DNA of 64,000 bases from Rugamonas rubra (GTDB taxonomy: Bacteria > Pseudomonadota > Gammaproteobacteria > Burkholderiales > Burkholderiaceae_D): the NCBI RefSeq assembly GCF_900114705.1, contig NZ_FOTW01000013.1, positions 124,001 through 188,000 of the forward strand, given 5' to 3'. A program made the position numbers and the translations under genes. The notes under the pieces are model-generated. The model ran no database searches, was not told where the DNA came from, and saw only the letters and a program-made list of their open reading frames with translations. Shown here in pieces: positions 28,288-36,670 of the stretch (its first letter is position 1; each line of letters starts with the position of its first letter).

Positions 28288-29982
28288 ATGACCGACACCA
28301 TCATCCCCATCAATACCGCCACCACCAACGCCACCGCCACCGGCGCCGCCACCGCGCCGGTGCGCACGGTGATCCCCGATCCGATCCAGGCCGGCCTGGC
28401 CGCAGGCTGGCTGGTCACCGACGGCGCCCAGCTCGGCGAGGACCGCAGCCTCGAGGCCGACGTGGTGGTCATCGGCAGCGGCGCCGGCGGCGGTGTCACC
28501 GCCGAGATCCTCGCCCTGGCCGGGCTGAAGGTGCTGATCATCGAGGAGGGCGCCCTGAAGTCGTCGAAGGACTTCAAAATGCGCGAGGCCGAGGCCTACC
28601 CGGCGCTGTACCAGGAATCGGCCGCGCGCAAGACGCGCGACAAAGGCATCAACATCCTGCAGGGCCGCACCGTGGGCGGCACCACCACCGTCAACTGGAC
28701 CTCCAGCTTCCGCACGCCGCCGGCCACGCTGGCCCATTGGCAGCAGCATTTCGGCCTGAAGGACTACAGCGAGGAGGCGCTGGCGCCCTGGTTCTCGCTG
28801 ATGGAGCAGCGCCTGCACGTCAGCCCCTGGGCGGCGGCGCCGAACGAGAACAACGACCTGCTGCGGCGCGGCGCGGCCAAGCTGGGCCTGTCGACGGCGG
28901 TCATTCCGCGCAACGTCAACGGTTGCTGGAACCTGGGCTATTGCGGCATGGGCTGTCCGACCAACGCCAAGCAGTCGATGCTGGTGACCACCATCCCGTC
29001 GGCGCTGTCGCACGGCGCCAGCCTGCTGACGCGGGTGCGCGCCGAGCGCTTCGTGCTGCGCGCTGGCCGCGTCGAGCAACTCGACTGCGTCGCCCTCGAC
29101 GCCGCCGGCCTGGCCGAGACCGGGCGCCGCGTCAGCGTGCGCGCCAAGCACTTCGTGCTGGCCGGCGGCGCCATCAATTCGCCGGCCCTGCTGTTGCGCT
29201 CAGCCGCGCCCGACCCGCACGGCCTGCTCGGCAAGCGCACCTTCCTGCACCCGACCATCATCTCGGCCGGCCTGTTCGAGCAGCGCGTCGACGGCTACGC
29301 CGGCGCGCCGCAGTCGATCTATTCCGACCACTTCCTGCACAGCGGCCCGGTCGACGGTCCGATCGGCTACAAGCTGGAGGCGCCGCCGCTGCACCCGCTG
29401 CTGCTGTCGACGACGATGGCCGGCTTCGGCGCCGCGCACGCCGCCATGATGGCGCAGTTCCCCCACATCCACGCCCTGCTGGCGCTGCTGCGCGACGGCT
29501 TCCACCGCGACGCGCCGGGCGGCAGCGTGGCCCTCGACGGCCGAGGCGCGCCGGTGCTCGACTACCCGATCAGCGACTATGTCTGGGATGGCGTGCGCCG
29601 CTCGATGTTGTCGATGGCCGAGATCCAGTTCGCCGCCGGCGCCAAGACGGTGACGCCGGTGCACGAGTCGGCCGGCCAGTACGCCAGCTGGGCGGCGGCC
29701 AGCAAGGGCATCAACGCGCTGCCGTTCAAGACGCTGGCGACGCGGGTGGTGTCGGCCCACGTGATGGGCGGCTGCACCATGTCGGACGACGAGCGGCTCG
29801 GCGTGGTCGGCGCCGACGGCCGCTACCACGGCGTGGCCAACCTGTCGGTGCACGACGGCTCGCTGTTCCCCACCTCGATCGGCGCCAACCCGCAGTTGTC
29901 GATCTACGGCATCACCGCGCGCCTGGCCAGCCGGCTGGCCGAGCAGATGACGGGGCGGCCGGCGCCGCGCCCGCAGGCCTGA
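28288..29982 (+). CDS. GMC-family FAD-dependent oxidoreductase
   Basis: A 564-residue flavoprotein of the glucose-methanol-choline family, oxidising an alcohol or sugar. The FAD-binding motif VVIGSGAGGGVTAEILA is at about residues 61-77. GRTVGGTTTVNWTSSFRTP is the GMC signature region, and the C-terminal SAHVMGGCTMS and NPQLSIYGI supply the active-site His and the flavin contact. The Cys cluster NGCWNLGYCGMGCP is seen in long-chain alcohol oxidase and cholesterol-oxidase-like members. It has no signal peptide and is probably exported with the Tat subunit upstream. The ATG at 28288 follows GGAAGCCGCA. A lipase gene starts 37 bp downstream, so a fatty alcohol or lipid substrate is plausible but unproven. 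Confidence 0.9.
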   Translation: MTDTIIPINTATTNATATGAATAPVRTVIPDPIQAGLAAGWLVTDGAQLGEDRSLEADVVVIGSGAGGGVTAEILALAGLKVLIIEEGALKSSKDFKMREAEAYPALYQESAARKTRDKGINILQGRTVGGTTTVNWTSSFRTPPATLAHWQQHFGLKDYSEEALAPWFSLMEQRLHVSPWAAAPNENNDLLRRGAAKLGLSTAVIPRNVNGCWNLGYCGMGCPTNAKQSMLVTTIPSALSHGASLLTRVRAERFVLRAGRVEQLDCVALDAAGLAETGRRVSVRAKHFVLAGGAINSPALLLRSAAPDPHGLLGKRTFLHPTIISAGLFEQRVDGYAGAPQSIYSDHFLHSGPVDGPIGYKLEAPPLHPLLLSTTMAGFGAAHAAMMAQFPHIHALLALLRDGFHRDAPGGSVALDGRGAPVLDYPISDYVWDGVRRSMLSMAEIQFAAGAKTVTPVHESAGQYASWAAASKGINALPFKTLATRVVSAHVMGGCTMSDDERLGVVGADGRYHGVANLSVHDGSLFPTSIGANPQLSIYGITARLASRLAEQMTGRPAPRPQA

Positions 29983-30019
29983 GCGTGGCCGCCGCGCCCG
30001 GCGCCGCGCGGGCGGCGCC

Positions 30020-31006
30020 GTGATCCGCCGCCTGTTGGCCTGGCTGCTGGCGGTGCAGGCGTTGGCCGCGCTGGCGCTGGCCTGGGGCCTGTGGCGCGGC
30101 GCCGGCTGGCAGCCGGCGGCGGCGCTGGCGGCCGGAGTGGGCGCCGTGCTGGCAGTGCGGCTGGCCATCAACCTGAACAACTTCCGCCTGAGCCGGCGCT
30201 GGCGCAGCGCCGTGCCGGCCGAGTTCCAGCTCGGCCCGGCCGCCGCCCTGCGCCTGTGCTGGCGCGAGTTCGCCGCCAGCCTGCGCAGCTCGTCCTGGGA
30301 CATGCTGCTGCCGTCGCCGATGTGGCTGGCGCCGGCGCCACCGGCCGTGCCGGCCACAGCCGCGCCGGCCGCGCCGCCGGTGCTGCTGTTGCACGGCTAC
30401 GCCTGCAACGGCGGCTACTGGCGCCGGCTGGGCCGCCAGCTGCGCCGCGCCGGCATCAGCCACTACGCGCTGGACCTGGCGCCGCCCGGCGCCGCCATCG
30501 ACCAGTTCGTGCCCCAGGTGCGCGCCGCCGTCGCCATGCTGTGCGCGCGCACCGGCGCGCCGCAGGTGGTGCTGCTCGGCCACAGCATGGGCGGCCTGGT
30601 GGCGCGCAGCTACCTGCGCGCCGACGGCCCGGCCCGGGTGGCGCGCCTGATCACCCTCGGCAGTCCGCACCACGGCACCGCGCTGGCCCGCCTCGGCCCC
30701 GGCGCCAACGCCGCGCAGATGCGCCACGGCGGCGCCTGGCTGGCGGCGCTGGCGCGGGCCGAGGCCGCAGAGGCCGCCGGCGCCGCCGGCGCCGGCGTCA
30801 CCGTCGTCTCGCTCTTCTCGCACCACGACAACATCGTCGCGCCGCAGGATTCGGCCCGCCTGGCCGGCGCCCGCAACCTGGCCTTCGGCGCCGTCGGCCA
30901 CGTCGCGCTGGGCTCGGACGCTAGCGTGATGCAATGCGTGCTGGCCGAAATCGCCGCCTGCGCACCGCCGCGCGGGGCGATGGACAGCGCCGGCCGGCTT
31001 CGGTAG
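30020..31006 (+). CDS. Membrane-anchored alpha/beta-hydrolase, lipase-like
   Basis: A 328-residue protein with two N-terminal hydrophobic segments (about residues 5-24 and 34-52), then a lipase fold. It has the oxyanion motif LLLHGYACNGGYW, nucleophile elbow GHSMGG with Ser189, LGSPHHGTALA (typical of triacylglycerol lipases), an acid segment SLFSHHDNIVAPQDS and a late His in GAVGHVAL. It starts with GTG 37 bp after the GMC gene and is probably in the same operon. Likely an esterase or lipase facing the periplasm; the substrate is unknown. Confidence 0.85.
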   Translation: MIRRLLAWLLAVQALAALALAWGLWRGAGWQPAAALAAGVGAVLAVRLAINLNNFRLSRRWRSAVPAEFQLGPAAALRLCWREFAASLRSSSWDMLLPSPMWLAPAPPAVPATAAPAAPPVLLLHGYACNGGYWRRLGRQLRRAGISHYALDLAPPGAAIDQFVPQVRAAVAMLCARTGAPQVVLLGHSMGGLVARSYLRADGPARVARLITLGSPHHGTALARLGPGANAAQMRHGGAWLAALARAEAAEAAGAAGAGVTVVSLFSHHDNIVAPQDSARLAGARNLAFGAVGHVALGSDASVMQCVLAEIAACAPPRGAMDSAGRLR

Positions 31007-31155
31007 ACTGTTTTCCAGCGGCACGGCCCCCGGCTGTTGTTTTGCGGTCGCCGGAAGCGGCTGTTGGTGAGTTTTTGTGAGAATATCGGGCGTGTGTTGC
31101 TGTATGGTTATTCGTGCGCCGTTCACGTCCGCGGCACCCCCAGACAAGGTCCACG

Positions 31156-32637
31156 ATGGCAATCGATTTCGGCAGCCTGATCCTGAACGAGACCCCCGAC
31201 GCCGTCATCCTGACGACGCCGGCCGGCGAGGTGGTGTGCTGGAGTCCGGGCGCCGCCGCCGTGTTCGGCTATGCCGAGGGCGAGGCCGTCGGCCGCCCGC
31301 TCGACGAGCTGATCATGCTGCCCGGCCAGGCCGACGAGGCGGGCGCCGCGCACGACCGCGCGCTCGACAACGGCGGCTACAACTACGAGTCGATGCGGCG
31401 CGCCAAGAGCGGCGCCCTGGTGTATGTCGACGGCTCGGCCAAGGCCATCCGCGGCACCGACGGCGCCGTCGAGTACATCCTGTGGAGCAAGAAGGACGTC
31501 ACCCAGCTCAAGGTGCTGCGCGACGCCAAGCTGCTCGAGGCGCGCTACGGCGGCCTGCTCGAGTCGACCCCGGACGCCATCGTCATGGCCAACGCCAGCG
31601 GCCGCGTGGTGCTGGCCAACGGCCAGGCCGAGGCGCTGTTCGGCTACCCGCACGGCGCCATGCGCGGCATGCTGCTCGAGCAACTGATGCCGGCGCGCTT
31701 CCGCGGCGGCCACGTCGGCCACCGCAGCGGCTACTTCGCCCAGGCGCGGCCGCGGCCGATGGGCTCGGGGCGCGACCTGTACGGCCTGCGCCAGGACGGC
31801 CGCGAGTTCCCCGTCGAGATCAGCCTGAGCCCGATCGAGACGGAGCAGGGCACGCTGATCATGAGCGCGATCCGCGACATCAGCGAGCGCAAGCTGATCG
31901 AGAGCACGCTGCACGAGAACAACCTGGCGCTGGCGCGCGCCAACCGTGCCAAGGACCAGTTCCTGGCCAGCATGTCGCACGAGCTGCGCACCCCGCTCAA
32001 CGCCATCATCGGCTTCACCGGCACCCTGCTGATGCGCCTGCCCGGCCCGCTCAACGAGCCGCAGGACAAGCAGCTGCGCACCATCCAGGCCAGTGCGCGC
32101 CACCTGCTGTCGTTGATCAACGACCTGCTCGACCTGACCCGCATCGAGTCGGGCAAGGTCGAGCTGCACTTCGAGCCGCTGCAGTGCCGCGCCCTGGTCG
32201 AGGAGCTGCTGCAGAGCTTCCAGCCGTTGGCGCGCGACAAGGGCCTGCGCCTCGAGTTCCGCGCCACGCCGAACGACATCGGCCTGCTGAGCGACCGCCG
32301 CGCGCTGCAGCAGATCCTCATCAACCTGGTCAACAACGCCGTCAAGTTCACCGAGCAGGGCGAGGTGTCGGTGCGCCTCAGCGTGGCCCGTTTCGACGAG
32401 CGCGAATGCGTCACCTTCAGCGTCAGCGACACCGGCGTGGGCATCGCCGCCGAGCACCGCGACAAGCTGTTCCAGGCCTTCACCCAGCTCGACGCCGGCA
32501 GCACCCGGCAATACGAGGGCACCGGCCTGGGCCTGCACCTGAGCCAAAAGCTGGCCGGCCTGCTGCGCGGCCAGATCCTGTTCGACAGCCGGGCCGGCGA
32601 GGGCAGCACCTTCACGCTGGCGCTGCCCCTTGACTAG
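31156..32637 (+). CDS. Two-PAS sensor histidine kinase
   Basis: A 493-residue cytosolic kinase. PAS1 is at about residues 8-125 (NETPDAVILTTPAGEVVCWSPGAAAVFGY), PAS2 at about 132-255 (LESTPDAIVMANASGRVVLANGQAEALFGY, AIRDISERK). The H-box FLASMSHELRTPLN has His275, and the HATPase domain has NLVNNAVKFTEQGE, DTGVGIA and YEGTGLGLHLS. The ATG at 31156 has AAGGTCCACG upstream and begins the first PAS domain cleanly. It is followed after 80 bp by the large REC-GGDEF-EAL protein on the same strand, the likely phosphoacceptor partner. Confidence 0.92.
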   Translation: MAIDFGSLILNETPDAVILTTPAGEVVCWSPGAAAVFGYAEGEAVGRPLDELIMLPGQADEAGAAHDRALDNGGYNYESMRRAKSGALVYVDGSAKAIRGTDGAVEYILWSKKDVTQLKVLRDAKLLEARYGGLLESTPDAIVMANASGRVVLANGQAEALFGYPHGAMRGMLLEQLMPARFRGGHVGHRSGYFAQARPRPMGSGRDLYGLRQDGREFPVEISLSPIETEQGTLIMSAIRDISERKLIESTLHENNLALARANRAKDQFLASMSHELRTPLNAIIGFTGTLLMRLPGPLNEPQDKQLRTIQASARHLLSLINDLLDLTRIESGKVELHFEPLQCRALVEELLQSFQPLARDKGLRLEFRATPNDIGLLSDRRALQQILINLVNNAVKFTEQGEVSVRLSVARFDERECVTFSVSDTGVGIAAEHRDKLFQAFTQLDAGSTRQYEGTGLGLHLSQKLAGLLRGQILFDSRAGEGSTFTLALPLD

Positions 32638-32717
32638 CCCGACCCATCGGGACGGCCGCCGCCGCGAGGGCGGCACGGCGCCCCCGTGTAACAACATGAT
32701 CAACCTGGAGCGCTAAC

Positions 32718-35700
32718 GTGTCAGCCCGCATCCTCATCATCGAAGACAATCCGACCAACATGGAGCTGATGGTCTATCTGTTGCGCGCCTTCGGCTACAC
32801 CCCGCTGCAGGCCCACGACGGCGAGGAGGGCGTGGCGGTGGCCGGCCGCGAGTTGCCCGACCTGATCATCTGCGACGTCCACCTGCCCAAGCTGGACGGC
32901 TACGGCGTGGTCGCCGCGCTCAAGGCCGACGCCGCGCTGGCCCACATCCCGGCGCTGGCGGTGACCGCGCTGGCCATGGTGGGCGACCGCGAGCGCCTGC
33001 TGGCGGCCGGCTTCGACGGCTACATCGGCAAGCCGATCGAGCCGGACTCCTTCGTCACCCAGATCGAGGCCTTCCTGCCCGGCACCCTGGCGGCGCCGCC
33101 CAAGGCCGACGTGGCCACCATCCTGATCGTCGACGACCACGTGCTCAACCGCGAATTCCTCATGACCCTGCTCGGCTACGGCGGCCACCGCCTGCTCGAG
33201 GCGGCCAACGGCGCCGAGGGCCTGAAGATGGTCCACGCCGAGCGGCCCGACCTGGTCATCTCCGACATCCTGATGCCCAACATGGACGGCTACGAGTTCG
33301 TCACCCGCATGCACAGCGACCCGGCCACGGCCGAGGTGCCGATCATCTTCTACACCGCCACCTACCGCGAGCGCGAGGCGATGGCGGTGGCGCAGGCCTG
33401 CGGTGTGCGCTGGGTGCTGCCCAAGCCGTCCGACCCCGACGTCATCCTGCGCACCGTGCACGAGGCGCTCGGCCTGGCCGCCGAGCCCGAGCTGCTGCCC
33501 GGCTTCGCGCCCGAGCCGCCGGCCGCCGGCCGCTTCCACGGCATCGACAACAAGGTCGCCGAATACCTTGGGGAGCTGGAGTCGAGCAGCCAGCTGATCA
33601 CCCAGCTGGCCAACCACCAGGACGGCGCGGCGGCCCAGCCGGAGAATTTGTCGCTGATGACCGAGCGGCTGTCGCGCTCGCTCTCCAGCCTGCAGGCGGT
33701 CAGCCTGCGCCTGACCGCGCTCATCGAGCTGGGCATCGAGCTCGGCGCCGAGCGCGACCCGCTGGCGCTGATCGAGATCGGCTGCCGCGTGGCGCAGAAC
33801 ATCTGCGTCTCCAAGTACGCCTGCATCGGCGTGCTCGAGCTGGGCGCGGCCGAGCTCAGCTACTTCGCCTCCTGCGGCATCGGCCAGCAGGCCCGGCAGA
33901 TCGCCGCCACGCCGCGCGCCGGCATCCTCGGCAAGCTGCTCGAGCACCGCCAGCCCTGCCGCATCAACGACCTGGGCGGCGACCCGCAGGAGATCGGCCT
34001 GCCGCCCGGCCACCCGCCGGTGCACTCCTTCCTCGGCGTGCCGATCGCCTCGCGCGAGCGCACCCACGGCTGGCTCTACCTGGTCGACAAGCTCGGCGCC
34101 GACGAGTTCTCCGAGGTCGACGAGCGGGTCGCCGCCACCGTCGCCGCGCAGATCTCGGTGGCCTACGAGAACCTGCTGCTGTACGAGGAGATCAAGCGCC
34201 ACCACGCCCAGCTGACCTTGGACATGAACGCCCGCATCCGCCTCGACGAGGACCTGCGCCGCTTCCGCCTGGCGATGGACGCCACCGCCGACGCCATCTT
34301 CCTGGTCGACCGCGCCGGCATGTGCTTCGTCGACGTCAACGTCACCGCCTGCCGCATGCTCGGCTACGAGCGCGAGGACTTCCTCAAGGTCGGCCCCAAC
34401 AAGGCGGTCGACGGCGACCTGAACCGGCTCGACGACCTGTACGACAAGCTGCTCTCGGGCGACCAGAGCGGCGCCATGGCCGAGCTGCTGCTGCAGCGCA
34501 AGGACGGCAGCCCGCTGTCGGTCGAGGTGCAGCGCCGCACGCTGCGCTCGGGGCAGAGCTGGATCCTGGTGGCGGTGGCGCGCGACATCACCGAGCGCAA
34601 GGAGGCCGAGCAGCGCCTGCTCAAGCTGGCCCACTTCGACACCCTGACCGGCCTGCCCAACCGCAGCCAGTTCTACGACTCGCTGAGCCACTCGCTGGGC
34701 CAGGCGGCCGAGCACAAGTGGGCGCTGGCCGTGCTGTTCCTCGACGTCGACCGCTTCAAGAACGTCAACGACACGCTCGGCCACACCATCGGCGACGAGC
34801 TGCTGCGCCAGTTCTCCAGCCGCCTGGTCGACTGCCTGCGGGTGCGCGACACCATCGGCCGCTTCGGCGGCGACGAGTTCGCCGCCATCCTGATGCTGCC
34901 CGAGGGGGCGCAGAACGCCATCGCCGTGGTCGACAAGATCCGCGACGCCATGCGCAAGCCCTTCGACCTGAAGGGCCACGAGGTGACGGTGACGGCCAGC
35001 ATCGGCATCTCGGTGTTCCCCGACGACGGCCTCGACCCGGACACCCTGATCCAGTATGCCGACACGGCCATGTACCGCGCCAAGGAGGCCGGCCGCGACG
35101 CCTTCCGCTTCTTCACCGCCGAGATGAACGCCCAGTCGCTGGCCCGGCTCGACCTGGAGAACGCGCTGCGCCGCGCCATCGACCACAACGAGTTCGTGCT
35201 GTTCTTCCAGCCCAAGGTGCACATCGGCAGCGGCCGCATCAGCGGCGCCGAGGCGCTGATCCGCTGGAAGCGGCCCGGCCACGGCATGGTCTCGCCGGCC
35301 CTGTTCATCCCCATCCTCGAGGAGACCGGCCTGATCGTGCGGGTCGGCACCTGGGTGCTGCACGAGGCCTGCCGCAAGATCAGCCAGTGGGGCAGGTCGG
35401 GCACCGGCGCGGTGCACCTGTCGGTCAACGTCTCGGGCATCCAGTTCTTCGTCGGCGGCCTGGAGGAGGAGGTGATGCGCGCCATCACCGAGCACGCCAT
35501 CGCCCCCGAGCTGCTCGAGCTCGAGCTCACCGAGAGCTCGCTGATGTCGAACGCCGAGGAGACCATCACGGTGCTGCAGAACCTGAAGGCGCTGGGCATC
35601 CAGATCTCGATCGACGACTTCGGCACCGGCTACTCCAGCCTGGCCTACCTGAAGCGCTTCCCGATCGACAAGCTGAAGATCGACATCGCCTTCGTGCGCG

Positions 35701-36341
35701 AGGTCACCAGCAACCCGGACGACGCCGCCATCGTGCTGGCCATCATCAACATGGCGCACAGCATGAAGCTCGAGGTGATCGCCGAGGGCGTCGAGAAGGA
35801 GGCCCAGCTGGCCTACCTGCGCCGCCACGGCTGCGACGAGATGCAGGGCTACTACTTCAGCCGCCCGCTGCCCGAGGAGGAGTTCGAGGCGATGCTGCGC
35901 GAGGGCCGCTCCCTGCAGGCGCCGGTCGACGAGGCGGCGCCCGACCAGCAGACCCTGCTCATCGTCGACGACGACGCCTTCATGCTCGACGTGCTGACCG
36001 ACTTCCTGGCCCAGGACGGCTACCGCATCCTCACCGCGCAGACCGCCGCCGAGGGCTTCGACGTGCTGGCGCGCCACCGCGTCCAGGTGATCCTGTGCGA
36101 CCAGTGCATGCCCTTGATGAGCGGCACCGAGTTCATGGAGCGGGTCAAGAACCTGGCGCCGGACACCTTCCGCATCATGCTGTCGGCCTACGCCGACCTG
36201 ACGCCGATCATGGCCGCCATCAACCACGGCGCCATCGACCGCTTCTACACCAAGCCGTGGAAGGGCGCCGTGCTGCGCGAGAACATCCGCGAGGGCTTCC
36301 GCCTGCACGCCCAGGTGCACGGGCCGCGCCTGGTGTCGTGA
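32718..36341 (+). CDS. REC-REC-GAF-PAS-GGDEF-EAL-REC c-di-GMP signalling protein
   Basis: A 1207-residue cytosolic protein. REC1 (about 5-122, Asp53), REC2 (about 132-250), a GAF domain (about 335-490), a PAS domain (about 520-635), GGDEF (about 645-805) with intact GGDEF at 717-721, EAL (about 820-1070) with EALIRW at 845-850, and REC3 (about 1080-1200, Asp1128). EAL catalytic motifs SVNVSG, ELTESSL, IDDFGTG, KLKID and AEGVE are kept, so both synthesis and breakdown of c-di-GMP are possible. REC3 belongs to the RpfG-like group (LSAYADLTPIMAAINHGAIDRFYTKPW), as in the operon at 10.7-17.8 kb. GTG start with CTGGAGCGCTAAC. Probably co-transcribed with the kinase 80 bp upstream. Confidence 0.93.
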   Translation: MSARILIIEDNPTNMELMVYLLRAFGYTPLQAHDGEEGVAVAGRELPDLIICDVHLPKLDGYGVVAALKADAALAHIPALAVTALAMVGDRERLLAAGFDGYIGKPIEPDSFVTQIEAFLPGTLAAPPKADVATILIVDDHVLNREFLMTLLGYGGHRLLEAANGAEGLKMVHAERPDLVISDILMPNMDGYEFVTRMHSDPATAEVPIIFYTATYREREAMAVAQACGVRWVLPKPSDPDVILRTVHEALGLAAEPELLPGFAPEPPAAGRFHGIDNKVAEYLGELESSSQLITQLANHQDGAAAQPENLSLMTERLSRSLSSLQAVSLRLTALIELGIELGAERDPLALIEIGCRVAQNICVSKYACIGVLELGAAELSYFASCGIGQQARQIAATPRAGILGKLLEHRQPCRINDLGGDPQEIGLPPGHPPVHSFLGVPIASRERTHGWLYLVDKLGADEFSEVDERVAATVAAQISVAYENLLLYEEIKRHHAQLTLDMNARIRLDEDLRRFRLAMDATADAIFLVDRAGMCFVDVNVTACRMLGYEREDFLKVGPNKAVDGDLNRLDDLYDKLLSGDQSGAMAELLLQRKDGSPLSVEVQRRTLRSGQSWILVAVARDITERKEAEQRLLKLAHFDTLTGLPNRSQFYDSLSHSLGQAAEHKWALAVLFLDVDRFKNVNDTLGHTIGDELLRQFSSRLVDCLRVRDTIGRFGGDEFAAILMLPEGAQNAIAVVDKIRDAMRKPFDLKGHEVTVTASIGISVFPDDGLDPDTLIQYADTAMYRAKEAGRDAFRFFTAEMNAQSLARLDLENALRRAIDHNEFVLFFQPKVHIGSGRISGAEALIRWKRPGHGMVSPALFIPILEETGLIVRVGTWVLHEACRKISQWGRSGTGAVHLSVNVSGIQFFVGGLEEEVMRAITEHAIAPELLELELTESSLMSNAEETITVLQNLKALGIQISIDDFGTGYSSLAYLKRFPIDKLKIDIAFVREVTSNPDDAAIVLAIINMAHSMKLEVIAEGVEKEAQLAYLRRHGCDEMQGYYFSRPLPEEEFEAMLREGRSLQAPVDEAAPDQQTLLIVDDDAFMLDVLTDFLAQDGYRILTAQTAAEGFDVLARHRVQVILCDQCMPLMSGTEFMERVKNLAPDTFRIMLSAYADLTPIMAAINHGAIDRFYTKPWKGAVLRENIREGFRLHAQVHGPRLVS

Positions 36342-36351
36342 AGCGGCGCGC

Positions 36352-36642
36352 CCTTGACTTGAGGTAGGGCGGGCCGTAGTCGAGGCCGAACAGCAGAACC
36401 CGGTCGACACACTTGGCCAGCACCACTGTGCCGATGAACTCCGTCTCGGGGAAATCGTCGAAGGCCTTTTTGGTCGCGCCCGAGAATTTCAGGAACAAGG
36501 CGTCGCCGTCCGGCCCGCGCGTCTCGCTGAGCAGTTCAACGCGCTGTCCGGCGGCCAACTGGCAGGCCAGCACCGGTTTGAGCGGCGCTGCCCGCGCGGG
36601 CACGAGTGCGCACAGCAGCGCGATGCTTGCGATGGTTTTCAA
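36352..36642 (-). pseudogene. 3'-truncated gene for a small secreted protein
   Basis: Opens with a credible signal peptide (MKTIASIALLCALVPARA) and a mature sequence with two Cys (LACQLAAGQRVELL ... VVLAKCVDRVLLFGLDYGPPYLK), typical of a short periplasmic protein. After about residue 96 the frame runs into the antisense of the neighbouring 1207-aa gene, and the composition changes abruptly to Arg/Gly-rich nonsense. The native C-terminus seems to have been lost by deletion or rearrangement near 36350. The start lies 28 bp past the stop of the reductase gene, so it may still be transcribed. No family can be named. Confidence 0.6.
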
Positions 36643-36670
36643 TTGCCCATGTCCGGCATCCCTTTATCGC

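Noticed and set aside
32721..36410. 1229-codon open frame on the minus strand
   Set aside because: Exact antisense of the REC-GGDEF-EAL gene, whose domains are unmistakable; low-complexity translation.
36220..36642. Full 140-codon reading of the small secreted protein
   Set aside because: The last 40 or so residues are antisense of the 1207-aa gene and compositionally nonsense; reported as truncated instead.
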